From Hathewaya histolytica (GTDB taxonomy: Bacteria; Bacillota; Clostridia; Clostridiales; Clostridiaceae), in contig NZ_LR590481.1 in NCBI RefSeq assembly GCF_901482605.1, positions 186,001 through 250,000 of the forward strand: a stretch of 64,000 nucleotides of DNA. Direction: 5' to 3'. The notes under the pieces are model-generated. The model was not told where the DNA came from, searched no databases, and saw nothing but the letters and a program-made list of their open reading frames with translations. Positions 18,371 to 27,200 of this stretch are shown here, in pieces. The translations under genes were made by a program, and so were the position numbers. Positions within the stretch are counted from its first letter, which is position 1, and each line of letters starts with the position of its first letter.

Positions 18371-19846
18371 TTGAATAAGAAGGTTTTGTCTGTATTGGTT
18401 TCATTGGCTATTATAGGGACAATAAGTACGCCAGTGTTTGCTAGTCCATCAGTAGAACAGCAAAAGAATGTAATAAATTCTGAAAAGCAACAAATAACTA
18501 AAAATCAAGCTGAATTGGATAAAAGCAAAGTAGACTATAACAAGGCAGTAAAAGAGCTACAAGCTATTGAAATTGAAATAGAAAAATTAGATAATGAAAT
18601 TGGAAATAATATGGTAAGAATTCAAGATGCCAATAAAAATATAGATGCTGCTAATAATAAAATAAACAAATCAAAAGAACAAATAGCTAAAACGGAAGAT
18701 GATATGAAGGAAGAGAAAAAGATTTTTAGCAAAAGAGCTAAAAATTTGTACATGAGTGGATCAGATAGCTTTTTAGAAATTGTACTTAATTCAAATGGAT
18801 TACATGATTTCATATCTAGAATAGAAAATTTAAGATCTGTTTCAGAATTAGATAAGAAGATAATAGGAAAGTTAAAAGAACAAAAATCTACTATAGAAAA
18901 AGAAAAAGCGAAATTAGAAAAAGAAAAGAAAAAATTAGTTTCATTAAAATCTAGTATTGAGACAGATTTAAGCACAATAAAAAAGTCAAAAGACAAGCAA
19001 GAGCCTTTAATTGCAGAGGCTAATAAGAGAATGGAGAAATACGGTGATATAGTTAGTACATATGAGGCTAAAATATCTGAAAATCAAAATAGAATAAACT
19101 CTGCAAATAATGAAATTAGTAATATAGAAAGTAGAGAAAGAGCAAGGATAGAAGCTGAAAGAATTAGTAGACAAGTATCTCAAGGTAATAGAGAAGTAGC
19201 ATCAGTTACTAATAGAGAATCAGGGTCTACATCATCTTCAGTAAATGCTTCATCAAAAAAGCCAACAATATCAACAACGCCAAGACCAACAACATCAACG
19301 CCAACAAAAGTAACAAAACCAACAACATCACAAACAGGAAATGGTGGAGGTACAACATCAAGTGGTGTTAGGCCTTCAAGAGGAGGATCTTCAGGTACTG
19401 TTTCTTATGAAATACCTAAATCAGGACCAGCTGCACAACGTGCAGTAGAAATTGCTAAGCAATTCATCGGGTCATGGTATGTCTGGGGAGGGACAACCCC
19501 TCAACAAAAGGATGGTAGTGGAAATTGGATACAACCTAAGTTTAAAGGAGATCAATCTCATGGTGGATTTGATTGTTCAGGACTAGTACAGTTTGCATAT
19601 GGAAGAGTTGGTATAGGCTTATCAAGAACAACTTATACTCAAGTAAAAGAAGGAATTCCAGTAACAAAAGATCAACTACAAGTAGGAGATTTAGTGTTCT
19701 TTGGTAGTGCAGCATCACCTCATCATGTTGGATTATATGTAGGTGGTGGACAATATGTACATGCTCCAAGAACAGGAGATAGGGTTAAGATATCAAGTGT
19801 TTGGGGTAGAGGCGATTATTGTGGAGCAAGAAGAGTAGCTTATTAA
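18371..19846 (+). CDS. Secreted coiled-coil NlpC/P60 peptidoglycan endopeptidase (copy 2)
   Basis: 491 residues from a TTG start behind AGGAGGGGTTAG. Signal peptide about 1-25 (ends PVFASP), coiled coil about 30-265, then a Ser/Thr/Pro/Gly-rich linker about 280-355 that the other two copies lack, and the NlpC/P60 domain about 360-491. Catalytic C402 (GFDCSGL), H452, H464. The insertion before the catalytic Cys (PQQKD...PKFKGDQS) matches copy 1. The longer linker could let the catalytic domain reach further into the wall. Own promoter (18218-18246) and terminator (19859-19913). Confidence 0.92.
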   Translation: MNKKVLSVLVSLAIIGTISTPVFASPSVEQQKNVINSEKQQITKNQAELDKSKVDYNKAVKELQAIEIEIEKLDNEIGNNMVRIQDANKNIDAANNKINKSKEQIAKTEDDMKEEKKIFSKRAKNLYMSGSDSFLEIVLNSNGLHDFISRIENLRSVSELDKKIIGKLKEQKSTIEKEKAKLEKEKKKLVSLKSSIETDLSTIKKSKDKQEPLIAEANKRMEKYGDIVSTYEAKISENQNRINSANNEISNIESRERARIEAERISRQVSQGNREVASVTNRESGSTSSSVNASSKKPTISTTPRPTTSTPTKVTKPTTSQTGNGGGTTSSGVRPSRGGSSGTVSYEIPKSGPAAQRAVEIAKQFIGSWYVWGGTTPQQKDGSGNWIQPKFKGDQSHGGFDCSGLVQFAYGRVGIGLSRTTYTQVKEGIPVTKDQLQVGDLVFFGSAASPHHVGLYVGGGQYVHAPRTGDRVKISSVWGRGDYCGARRVAY

Positions 19847-19858
19847 TAATAATAAATT

Positions 19859-19913
19859 AAAGAGACTATCTTAAAATGATTAAAAGTTATTTTAAGATGT
19901 AGTCTCTTTTTTA
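19859..19913 (+). terminator. Terminator of NlpC/P60 copy 2
   Basis: AGAGACTATCTTAAAAT pairs with ATTTTAAGATGTAGTCTCT (one small bulge), then TTTTTAC. The remaining 19914-20136 is A+T-rich without a gene. Confidence 0.9.
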
Positions 19914-20136
19914 CAGGTTTGTTAGTTCAAAGTTTGCTATATTTATAAATAAAATTTATTTCATTTCTTATTGTGTAATAAATAAAAAAATAAGATATCT
20001 CAAGGTTTCGTTTGCGAAATGTTTATAAAAAGTTCAAAAATTCGGGGATGCTAGAGACATCAATGGAAAAACAACATAAATTAAAGAAATTATCTATAAT
20101 TTAGGTCTAGGTGTATATTTTTTCGGTAAAAAGTGA

Positions 20137-20142
20137 TATAAT
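20137..20142 (+). promoter_or_regulatory. Probable -10 box of third NlpC/P60 gene
   Basis: TGATATAATG contains a perfect TATAAT. The hexamer 17 bases upstream (TATATT) is a poor -35, so this promoter differs from those of copies 1 and 2. It lies after the longer possible start at 20111 and so supports the GTG start at 20186. Confidence 0.45.
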
Positions 20143-20185
20143 GAAAAAGATTTATTTTATGTATACTTTTTTAGGAGGGATTAGG

Positions 20186-21385
20186 GTGCACAAGAAAATA
20201 GCGTCACTTATGATTGCAGTGACAATAGTAGGGACTTTAACTGTACCAGTTTTTGCAAATCCGGCAGTGGACAAGCAGAAAGAAATAATTAAAATGCAAA
20301 AAGAGCAGATAAATAAGAATAAAGCTGAAATAGATAAGAACAAAGTAGAATACGATAAAGCAATGACAGAAGTACATAATATTGAAATAGAAATTGAAAA
20401 ACTTGATAATAAAATAGAGAATATGATGGCAAGAAAGAATGATGCCGATAAGAAGATAAATAAAACTAACGAGAAAATAACATTATCACAAATGGAATTA
20501 GATAAAGCTCTAGCTGATATGAAAACAGAACAAGATTTGTTTAAAAGAAGAGCTAAAAACTTATATATGAGTGGATCAGATAGTTACTTAGAAGTTATAC
20601 TTGATTCAAAAGGGTTACATGATTTTATATCTAGAATAGAGAATTTAAGAACAGTTGCAGAGCTTGATAAGAAGATAATGGGTGAATTAAAGAATAAACA
20701 GGCTAAAATTGAGAAGAGAAAATCAGATTTAGAAGGCGAAAAGAAAAGTTTAGTTTCATTAAAAGTTTCAATAGAAAAAGATATAAATGGTATTAAAGAA
20801 GCTAAGAAAAAGCAAGATCCATTAATTGCTCAAGCTAGGGAAAAAAGAGATAAATATAAAAATGTCATTGATACATATAATGCTAGAATAAAACAAAGCC
20901 AAGATAAGATAAATTCAGCAAATAATAAGATAGATGAGATTAATAGACCAGTAGTTGCTCCACAACCTAGACCATCTAGAGGTGGAAAAACTTCAAACTT
21001 TGGTGGTGGAAGTGTTCCATCAGCAGGTCCAGTAGCACAACGTGCTGTACAATATGCATTAAGTTTCCAAGGAGTCCCTTATGTTTGGGGTGGTAGAAGT
21101 CCATCAGGATTTGACTGTTCAGGATTAATGCAATATGTATATGGAAGATTAGGTGTTGGACTTGGAAGTACTACATATACACAAATAGGTAATGGAGTTG
21201 CTGTATCAAGAGATCAATTACAGCCAGGAGACTTAGTTTTCTTTGGTAGCGCATCAGCACCACACCACGTTGGAATGTATATTGGAGGCGGACAATATGT
21301 ACATGCCCCAAGAACAGGTGATGTAGTAAAAATATCTCCATTAACTAGAAGAGATTATTGTGGAGCTAGAAGAGTTGCATTCTAA
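20186..21385 (+). CDS. Secreted coiled-coil NlpC/P60 peptidoglycan endopeptidase (copy 3)
   Basis: 399 residues from the GTG at 20186, which has AGGAGGGATTAG upstream, the same context as the TTG starts of copies 1 and 2; the frame is open further upstream to 20111 but that part crosses the promoter. Signal peptide about 1-26 (ends PVFANP), coiled coil about 28-255, short Pro/Arg/Gly linker, NlpC/P60 about 280-399 with C311 (GFDCSGL), H361 and H373. It lacks the ~22-residue insertion of copies 1 and 2, so the segment reads VWGGRSPSGFDCSG, the usual compact form. Its coiled coil is close to that of copy 2. Confidence 0.92.
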   Translation: MHKKIASLMIAVTIVGTLTVPVFANPAVDKQKEIIKMQKEQINKNKAEIDKNKVEYDKAMTEVHNIEIEIEKLDNKIENMMARKNDADKKINKTNEKITLSQMELDKALADMKTEQDLFKRRAKNLYMSGSDSYLEVILDSKGLHDFISRIENLRTVAELDKKIMGELKNKQAKIEKRKSDLEGEKKSLVSLKVSIEKDINGIKEAKKKQDPLIAQAREKRDKYKNVIDTYNARIKQSQDKINSANNKIDEINRPVVAPQPRPSRGGKTSNFGGGSVPSAGPVAQRAVQYALSFQGVPYVWGGRSPSGFDCSGLMQYVYGRLGVGLGSTTYTQIGNGVAVSRDQLQPGDLVFFGSASAPHHVGMYIGGGQYVHAPRTGDVVKISPLTRRDYCGARRVAF

Positions 21386-21411
21386 TAAGTAAATTTTAAG
21401 TTGTTATAACT

Positions 21412-21440
21412 AAAAGGCTTAGATAAGCTCTAAGCCTTTT
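21412..21440. terminator. Terminator between convergent genes
   Basis: Perfect 12-bp stem AAAAGGCTTAGA / TCTAAGCCTTTT with loop TAAGC. A and T runs on the two sides allow use in both directions. Confidence 0.85.
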
Positions 21441-21542
21441 ATATAAAATTAATATGGCGAGTAGTATTAATATAAGTACTTGATTTAATATACTATATGT
21501 TTATAAATAATTATATACTGAATAAGTTTATAATTATACATA

Positions 21543-23021
21543 TCATTGTAAAGCTGAAAGAGGTATCATTACCTCCATGTCTTTAATAATTTTCAAATTT
21601 AAATCCACCTCTAATGAGAAATTATATATATCTTTAATTAAAATGGCATCATTGGTTATTTGAGAATGTGTGTCTACAAATACTTCAAGATTTTTTTTAT
21701 CTTGTAAATCGGGTATAGATAATTCTATACTTTTTTCTTTTTCTATAGAGTTTTTTAACGTTCTTGTTATACCTTTTCCATCTTTAAATTTAATTTTGTA
21801 AGGAATTTTCAGAATGAATTTTAGGAAATATTTATTACTAGCATGTTTTTTTACATTGATCTTATAATTATTCTGAGGAATAAACCCTTTTTTAAATACT
21901 ACCTTTTCTAACTTAAACGGGGGTGTATATTGTTTTGGTATATCTGTTACAATTTTTTGCATTAGAAAAGTTTCTTTATAACTAGATAATATTCTCTTTA
22001 CGATTATAGGAGTCTGCCTAATTTCAGATTCCTTTTTTATAGATTTTTTCTTGAGGTTTTCATAAATATTGCCATCCTTTTTTGTATTTCTTTCAGCAAT
22101 ATGAACGACACATATATCATATGGTTCACTTTTATCTCTATCTAATAAGATTGAATTCGTAATTTTATTAAGTTTTGTATTAATTATGTCCAGAGAACCA
22201 TAAGATTTAGAATTTCTGTTTACCACGATTAGTTCATCTTTCATGGGATTTAATAATATACTTTCAGGTTCACTAGCTGTAGTTTTGATGTAGGATATGG
22301 GTTTATTTTCTCTTATATCTATTAGGTCAATTCTTTGCAGTTTTTTATTACAAGCATAAAGAGTATGATTTTTTAGTGTTAAACTTGTTATAGAGGAATA
22401 AGGAGATAGGGGAATTGATTTCATGGTTTTAGTTTCCATATTTACAACAGAAATATCCCCAGAATTTACATTAAGTCCTCCTTTGTTTCCTATATATATT
22501 TTTTTACTATTTTCATCAATGGTTAGTGAACTTGGTTTTATACCTATGTTACTTATAGACCATAATAACCTTAGACTATTTGTATCATATACTTTTAGCT
22601 CTTTGTATAATACATCTAATATAAATAATTTAGAGCCATCAGAATTTAGCTTTAGGACATCAACAGCACCAAAACCTTTAAGGGTGTGAATGATGCTTTC
22701 TTTTTTCAAGTCATATACTAATACTTCTGATATATTGGATACATATAAGTTAGAAGTTATAGAATCTATAAGTATGGTACCATTATTTTTTAATGGTACT
22801 TTTTTTAAGGTATTATTAGTTCGTGAAATTGTTTCTATATAATTAAGATTACTACCGATGTATACGTCATGATTTTTATAAAGTTGCAATCTAAATGGCT
22901 TAAATGTGAGAGGAATTGTCTCTATTATTTGTTTTTTGTTTCCATCAATTATAGTAATAGTGTTATTTCCTAGATTGGAGATGTAATATAGTAACTTTTC
23001 ATTTGAATCTTTAGTATTCAT
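21543..23021 (-). CDS. YncE-like beta-propeller protein with a SPOCS/DUF3794-like C-terminal part (tentative)
   Basis: 492 residues. Residues about 8-310 contain repeated blades such as YYISNLGNNTITIID, LYVSNISEVLVYDLK, KLFILDVLYKELKVYDT and KIYIGNKGGLNVNSG, a YVTN/YncE-type propeller. A Lys-rich linker (about 315-345) leads to a beta-rich region ending KIIKDMEVMIPLSALQ. That ending resembles the coat protein gene at 25053 (ELLVQLLIPAYGY) and SPOCS/DUF3794 spore proteins; the match is by pattern only. No signal peptide. GGAGGAATTTC precedes the ATG on the minus strand. It follows the gene at 23043 by 21 bases, so the two are an operon. A spore-surface role is inferred from neighbours. Confidence 0.7.
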   Translation of the reverse strand: MNTKDSNEKLLYYISNLGNNTITIIDGNKKQIIETIPLTFKPFRLQLYKNHDVYIGSNLNYIETISRTNNTLKKVPLKNNGTILIDSITSNLYVSNISEVLVYDLKKESIIHTLKGFGAVDVLKLNSDGSKLFILDVLYKELKVYDTNSLRLLWSISNIGIKPSSLTIDENSKKIYIGNKGGLNVNSGDISVVNMETKTMKSIPLSPYSSITSLTLKNHTLYACNKKLQRIDLIDIRENKPISYIKTTASEPESILLNPMKDELIVVNRNSKSYGSLDIINTKLNKITNSILLDRDKSEPYDICVVHIAERNTKKDGNIYENLKKKSIKKESEIRQTPIIVKRILSSYKETFLMQKIVTDIPKQYTPPFKLEKVVFKKGFIPQNNYKINVKKHASNKYFLKFILKIPYKIKFKDGKGITRTLKNSIEKEKSIELSIPDLQDKKNLEVFVDTHSQITNDAILIKDIYNFSLEVDLNLKIIKDMEVMIPLSALQ

Positions 23022-23042
23022 GTGTTTTGAAATTCCTCCTCT

Positions 23043-24827
23043 CTACTTAAAAATTTTACTCAGAATAGGTTTATTTATTTCAAGTTCTAAATCCTTTTTT
23101 AATTTAATATTTTCTTCATCAATATTATTTAGTTTTAATATTAATTCTTTTTTCTGAGCATTTATCATAGATATTTTATTTGAAGCATCCTCTAGCTCAC
23201 TATTGACTTTTTCTTCTAAAATTTTAGTGTTTTCCATAAGATTTTGTAGTTTAGACTCCAAAACTGATTTATCTTTAGAAAGAGATTTCAATTGAAAGGT
23301 TAACTCTTTTTTTTCTAATAAAGTATTCTCTAATTTAGACTTTAAGTTTGAATTTTCTTTTGTTAAGTTATTTGTATTAATTAATAATTTTTTATTTTCA
23401 TCTTTAAAAATAGATAGCTCCTTATTTAAATTACTTAAGGTATTTTCATATTTCTTAGTATTCTCTTGTAATACGGTGTATTTATCTGTAGTGTTTTTCA
23501 TTTTTTCTTCTAGTTTTGAATTTTTCTCTTCTGTAATTTTCAGATTTTCACTAGATTCTTTTACTTGATTACGCAAATCTTTCATTTGTTCGGGAAATTC
23601 CATATATGCTTTTTTAAAGTTTTTAAACTTATCTTCTGAGGCCATGGTTTTAGCTATAGAGTTATTAAGTCTTTCTTTTAACTCTATGCATTGTTTTTCT
23701 TTACTATTTAATTTAAATTTTAAGTGTACAATTTCCTTATCTAATGTTTTATTTGATTTTTTTAGTTTTAAAATTTGATTTTCTAAAGTTTTAACATTAT
23801 TTGTATTATCGTCAAGAATATTTTCTATGGGGTTTGGGTTGGACTCATATTTATTGGGAAGAATAAATTCTATATTAGGGTAGGGATTACCTAATAATTT
23901 GGGACAAGTAATTTTTTTGTTGTTATGATTTATATAATTAGAGTTATATAATATTAATTCATTTAAATTTTTAGGCGCTATTTGAAATTTACTATTCCAT
24001 TTATCATTAAATAATGAATAATTTATATAATTGTTTTCAATCCACACAAGCCATAAAATTTCCTCTTTTATCATAAGCATAGGGCATGATACCTCAAAGT
24101 TAGTTTGGTGAATTTTGTGATAATCTATATTATTCTCACTGTATATGCATACATCTTCTAATAAATATGTATTTTCTTCTTTAGATAAGTTTAGAATATG
24201 GATGCTATTTTTATAGTTCATAGTGAATATTTCTATATCGCTGCCTTTTAAAGAATAAAGTTTTCTAGGATTTCTCCATATATTTTTATTATACATACAA
24301 CTGTGAACTTCTAGTTCTTTGTTTTTACTTTCAAAGAAAAATAGACAAATATCATGTTTGTTTAATAACTCTAGATTATAGTGATTATTTACTTCGGTAA
24401 AAATTTCCATAGGGAAGAGTGGATTAATATAGATTCCCTCAGAGTTAAAATTGCAATGAGTAAGAGTTCCTTTAGTAGGATTATTGGTCTCGTTAAGTAT
24501 AAATAACACATGAAAATTATCTTCAATAATTATTATTTTAACCTCACTTGCTTTTTTATGATTACAATTATATAAAGTTTTTCCAAGCCATTGATTTTTT
24601 TCCCAAACACAATATTTAACTTCATTTTCTTTTATATAGGCAATATGAATATTGTTATTATGAATAAAAATATTAAACTCTAAGACATTTTTATCAATTA
24701 TATTTTCTTTACTCCATTTGTTTTCAGAATATATAATCTTGTATGACATGTTATTTTTATCATCTAGTGTAAAATACCATAAGTTATTATCTAAATCATT
24801 AAAAACCCATGTTTTAGTATCAAGCAT
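23043..24827 (-). CDS. Propeller-like protein with long coiled-coil tail, function unknown
   Basis: 594 residues from the ATG at 24827 (AAAGGAGG 8 bases upstream); the earlier in-frame start at 24854 would include that site and is unlikely. Residues about 1-300 have repeated W/Y/F and Ile-rich strands (VFNDLDNNLWYFTLD, NNIHIAYIKENEVKYCVW, LWLVWIENNYINYSLF) suggesting a beta-propeller-like fold. Residues about 335-585 are an almost continuous coiled coil. No signal peptide or membrane segment. Similar propeller plus coiled-coil proteins are common near clostridial spore-coat genes, but I do not recognise a named family. First gene of the minus-strand pair, divergent from the coat-like genes at 25053 and 25998. 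Confidence 0.7.
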   Translation of the reverse strand: MLDTKTWVFNDLDNNLWYFTLDDKNNMSYKIIYSENKWSKENIIDKNVLEFNIFIHNNNIHIAYIKENEVKYCVWEKNQWLGKTLYNCNHKKASEVKIIIIEDNFHVLFILNETNNPTKGTLTHCNFNSEGIYINPLFPMEIFTEVNNHYNLELLNKHDICLFFFESKNKELEVHSCMYNKNIWRNPRKLYSLKGSDIEIFTMNYKNSIHILNLSKEENTYLLEDVCIYSENNIDYHKIHQTNFEVSCPMLMIKEEILWLVWIENNYINYSLFNDKWNSKFQIAPKNLNELILYNSNYINHNNKKITCPKLLGNPYPNIEFILPNKYESNPNPIENILDDNTNNVKTLENQILKLKKSNKTLDKEIVHLKFKLNSKEKQCIELKERLNNSIAKTMASEDKFKNFKKAYMEFPEQMKDLRNQVKESSENLKITEEKNSKLEEKMKNTTDKYTVLQENTKKYENTLSNLNKELSIFKDENKKLLINTNNLTKENSNLKSKLENTLLEKKELTFQLKSLSKDKSVLESKLQNLMENTKILEEKVNSELEDASNKISMINAQKKELILKLNNIDEENIKLKKDLELEINKPILSKIFK

Positions 24828-25052
24828 AAACCTATCCTCCTTTAATAGCATCATGACTAAATTTAATAGATAAAATTAAATCAAACAATAAAAGTTAGAT
24901 TAGTAAATAAAAGTTTATGTATAAAACTTTCCTCTATAAAAATATATTTCTTATTTATAAATTTATTACACCATGTAATCAGTAACAGAATAATTAAATT
25001 TGTATATTATATATTGTGAATATTATTTAGTATATGAAAAGGAGGAGAGCTA

Positions 25053-25892
25053 ATGGGAATTTCCAATAAGGACTTTATACCACGTCCCGGATTTGTAAAT
25101 AAAGAGGGATGTCTTCCAGATCCTGAAGAATTGGTATGTATTGAAGTACCTAAAGTGTTTGGACAATGTCTAATTAAAAGATGCCTAAGGTTTAGAGAAG
25201 GGCCAGACACAAAACGTACTGATAAAGATTTAAGAAGTGGTCCATTAGAGCGTCCAAAGGTATTTTTAGGTTGTAGAGATTTTAATATTAGGCTAGTATC
25301 TTTTGATAAAATTCCACTTAGAGATGACTGTGATTTTAGTAAATTAATTGTAAGCTTTATAATTTCATTTTGTGCAGACTTTTTAGATGAGGATGGCAAT
25401 ACCTGTTCAGAGTTATTTGAGGTAAATAGAACAGAAACTATTCCTAGAATTTTTTGTCCAGATTCCATAGCTAGAATAGCTACTAGTGAAGTACCTAATT
25501 CTAAAAAAATGGAGGATGAAATTTTAAAATTAGAGTTGGTTGCGGAATGCCTAGAAGGTACTTTCAATATAGATCGTGATTGCAATACTGTGCTAGATAT
25601 AACTTTAGGTTTCCATTTAATAGTAAAATGTGAACTCCTAGTTCAATTATTAATACCTGCATATGGATATTGTCCTGTTCCTAAACCTTGTAGAGATAAT
25701 CCAGGAGAAGATGCATGTAGAACTTTTAATAGACGACGAACACCTAAATTCTATCCAGATCAAAATTTAAAGCCTTTGTTTACAAGGGATTGCGATGATG
25801 ATTGTAGAGACGATTATAATTACGATGATGAAGATGAAAGTGAGTCACCTTGTGATTCTCCATGTGAGGAATTTGATGAGGATTTAGAATAA
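25053..25892 (+). CDS. Cys-rich SPOCS/DUF3794-like probable spore-surface protein
   Basis: 279 residues, ATG with AAGGAGGAG. The N-terminus (IPRPGFVNKEGCLPDPEELVCIEVPKVFGQC) and the beta-rich middle, ending LIVKCELLVQLLIPAYGYCP at about residue 215, resemble the SPOCS (DUF3794) type of spore proteins. The C-terminal ~45 residues are very acidic with Cys (DCDDDCRDDYNYDDEDESES). About 18 cysteines are present, unusual for a cytoplasmic clostridial protein and common in coat or exosporium proteins. Assignment by pattern, not by search. Its partner 105 bases downstream is also Cys-rich, with a charged Asp/Arg region, so the two probably act together. Confidence 0.65.
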   Translation: MGISNKDFIPRPGFVNKEGCLPDPEELVCIEVPKVFGQCLIKRCLRFREGPDTKRTDKDLRSGPLERPKVFLGCRDFNIRLVSFDKIPLRDDCDFSKLIVSFIISFCADFLDEDGNTCSELFEVNRTETIPRIFCPDSIARIATSEVPNSKKMEDEILKLELVAECLEGTFNIDRDCNTVLDITLGFHLIVKCELLVQLLIPAYGYCPVPKPCRDNPGEDACRTFNRRRTPKFYPDQNLKPLFTRDCDDDCRDDYNYDDEDESESPCDSPCEEFDEDLE

Positions 25893-25997
25893 ATACTTTA
25901 TGGAGTAACACACATATGTGTATTCTCATATTTATATAGTGAATTGCTTTTATGGAAACTTTAAAATAGAAAGGTTTAAAAATAAGGAGGTTTATTT

Positions 25998-26792
25998 ATG
26001 AATTCAAAATCAAGAAAATTTACTGATGAATGTTGTGATAGAGACGATATATGCGACGATATATGGGATGATAGAGATAGATGTGACGACAGACATAGAC
26101 GTGATGACAGAGATAGACGTAGACACAGAGATGAGAGAATGGAAGATTGTTGTAGAGCAAGACACTGCTCACATAAACAAAGATTACCAAAGCCAGTAGT
26201 GGTATCTTGTAGTCAAGGAAGTGGTCTATCTTTACCAGTATCAAGTTGCTCAAATTCTGCAAATGCATGTCACAGTTGCATGCCAGTTGCGAGTGTTACT
26301 GTAGATACAACGTGTTTATGTAAGCCTTCAGTAAAAGTAGAGTTTACCGCTTCAATCAATTTCCATTCAGATGGTAATCAACCATGTTATCCATGTTCTT
26401 CTCCAATGAAACAACCTATGGTTATGAATGAAGAAGAACTTGATATAAATAAAGGTGGAGGAAAACCTTCATATCCACAATATCCACCATGCCCTGTAAT
26501 GACAACTCCACTTATTGTAACTTTTAAATTGACTAAAACTTGTGGAGATGGTCAAACGATAAATCTAGGAACGTGGGATTATGCACAAGGACCTGTTAAT
26601 GGACAAACATTCGATACAACACATTCATTTAGCTTTACACATTGTGAAGGCAATGCTTGCCATGGATGTTGCGTTTATACTGTAGAAGTTATTAGGGTTC
26701 AACCTGCTACAATAAATGGATATCCTATAACACAACAAGCTAGCATAAATAATTCAAGTATTTCTGCTATAGCAGCATCTTCTTGTGAATAG
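25998..26792 (+). CDS. DUF4489-type Cys-rich protein with Asp/Arg-repeat N-terminus
   Basis: 264 residues, ATG with AAGGAGG. Residues about 8-50 are a repeat of DDR/DRD/RRD units with Cys (DRDDICDDIWDDRDRCDD). The rest has LPKPVVVSCSQGSGLSLPVSSC, VASVTVDTTCLCKPSVKVEF and CEGNACHGCCVYTVEV, the pattern I associate with clostridial DUF4489 proteins. About 22 cysteines. Such proteins are thought to be spore-surface components; direct proof for this gene is absent. The mixed-charge repeat could bind the acidic C-terminus of the upstream protein. Ends at a strong terminator. The minus-strand frame over the repeat is a shadow. Confidence 0.7.
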   Translation: MNSKSRKFTDECCDRDDICDDIWDDRDRCDDRHRRDDRDRRRHRDERMEDCCRARHCSHKQRLPKPVVVSCSQGSGLSLPVSSCSNSANACHSCMPVASVTVDTTCLCKPSVKVEFTASINFHSDGNQPCYPCSSPMKQPMVMNEEELDINKGGGKPSYPQYPPCPVMTTPLIVTFKLTKTCGDGQTINLGTWDYAQGPVNGQTFDTTHSFSFTHCEGNACHGCCVYTVEVIRVQPATINGYPITQQASINNSSISAIAASSCE

Positions 26793-26804
26793 TTAAAGTG
26801 TTTA

Positions 26805-26842
26805 TAAAAAGAGCCTGTTCTTTTAGAACAGACTCTTTTTTA
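26805..26842 (+). terminator. Rho-independent terminator
   Basis: AAAAAGAGCCTGTTC / GAACAGACTCTTTTTT with a TTTTA loop and one C-A mismatch. Ends the coat-like gene pair. Confidence 0.9.
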
Positions 26843-26954
26843 TGGAACTATTTTAAATACATTAATTAGTAAAGAATATTATAACTCAAGTAATCATAAT
26901 ATAATTAAAAATTAAATAAATAAAAATAAAGTTTACACTATTTATAATAAATAA

Positions 26955-27200
26955 TTATTTTTCAGTTTTTAAATCACCTAGACAGTTTTGACAAATATTC
27001 TTACCTTTATAATTTAAAACGTCTCTAGCATCTCCACAGAAGATACAAGCCGGTTCATATTTTTTAAGTATTATTTGCTCACCATCTACATAAATTTCAA
27101 GAGCGTCCTTTTCAGCTATGTCTAAAGTTCTTCTTAATTCTATTGGTATTACTATTCTTCCTAGTTCATCTACTCTTCTTACTACACCTGTTGATTTCAT
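26955..27200 (-). CDS. abrB: AbrB-type transition-state regulator
   Basis: 81 residues. The SpoVT-AbrB swapped-hairpin DNA-binding domain is clear (STGVVRRVDELGRIVIPIELRRTL, residues 3-26). The C-terminal part has CIFC (C52, C55) and CQNC (C70, C73), a possible metal-binding pair seen in several clostridial AbrB proteins. AbrB represses stationary-phase and early sporulation genes. GGAGG lies 9 bases before ATG on the minus strand. In B. subtilis abrB follows yabC (rsmI); here it lies 10 kb away with the wall-hydrolase and coat-like genes inserted, and it reads on the opposite strand to rsmI. Confidence 0.95.
   Translation of the reverse strand: MKSTGVVRRVDELGRIVIPIELRRTLDIAEKDALEIYVDGEQIILKKYEPACIFCGDARDVLNYKGKNICQNCLGDLKTEK

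Noticed and set aside
20111-20185. Longer N-terminus for NlpC/P60 copy 3
   Set aside because: It spans the likely TATAAT at 20137 and lacks a ribosome binding site; the GTG at 20186 has the same start context as its paralogues.
25904-25920. ACACATATGTGT palindrome as a sporulation promoter element
   Set aside because: Perfect 12-bp palindrome, but the following CATATTTATA does not fit the SigK -10 spacing, and a terminator-like T run is missing.
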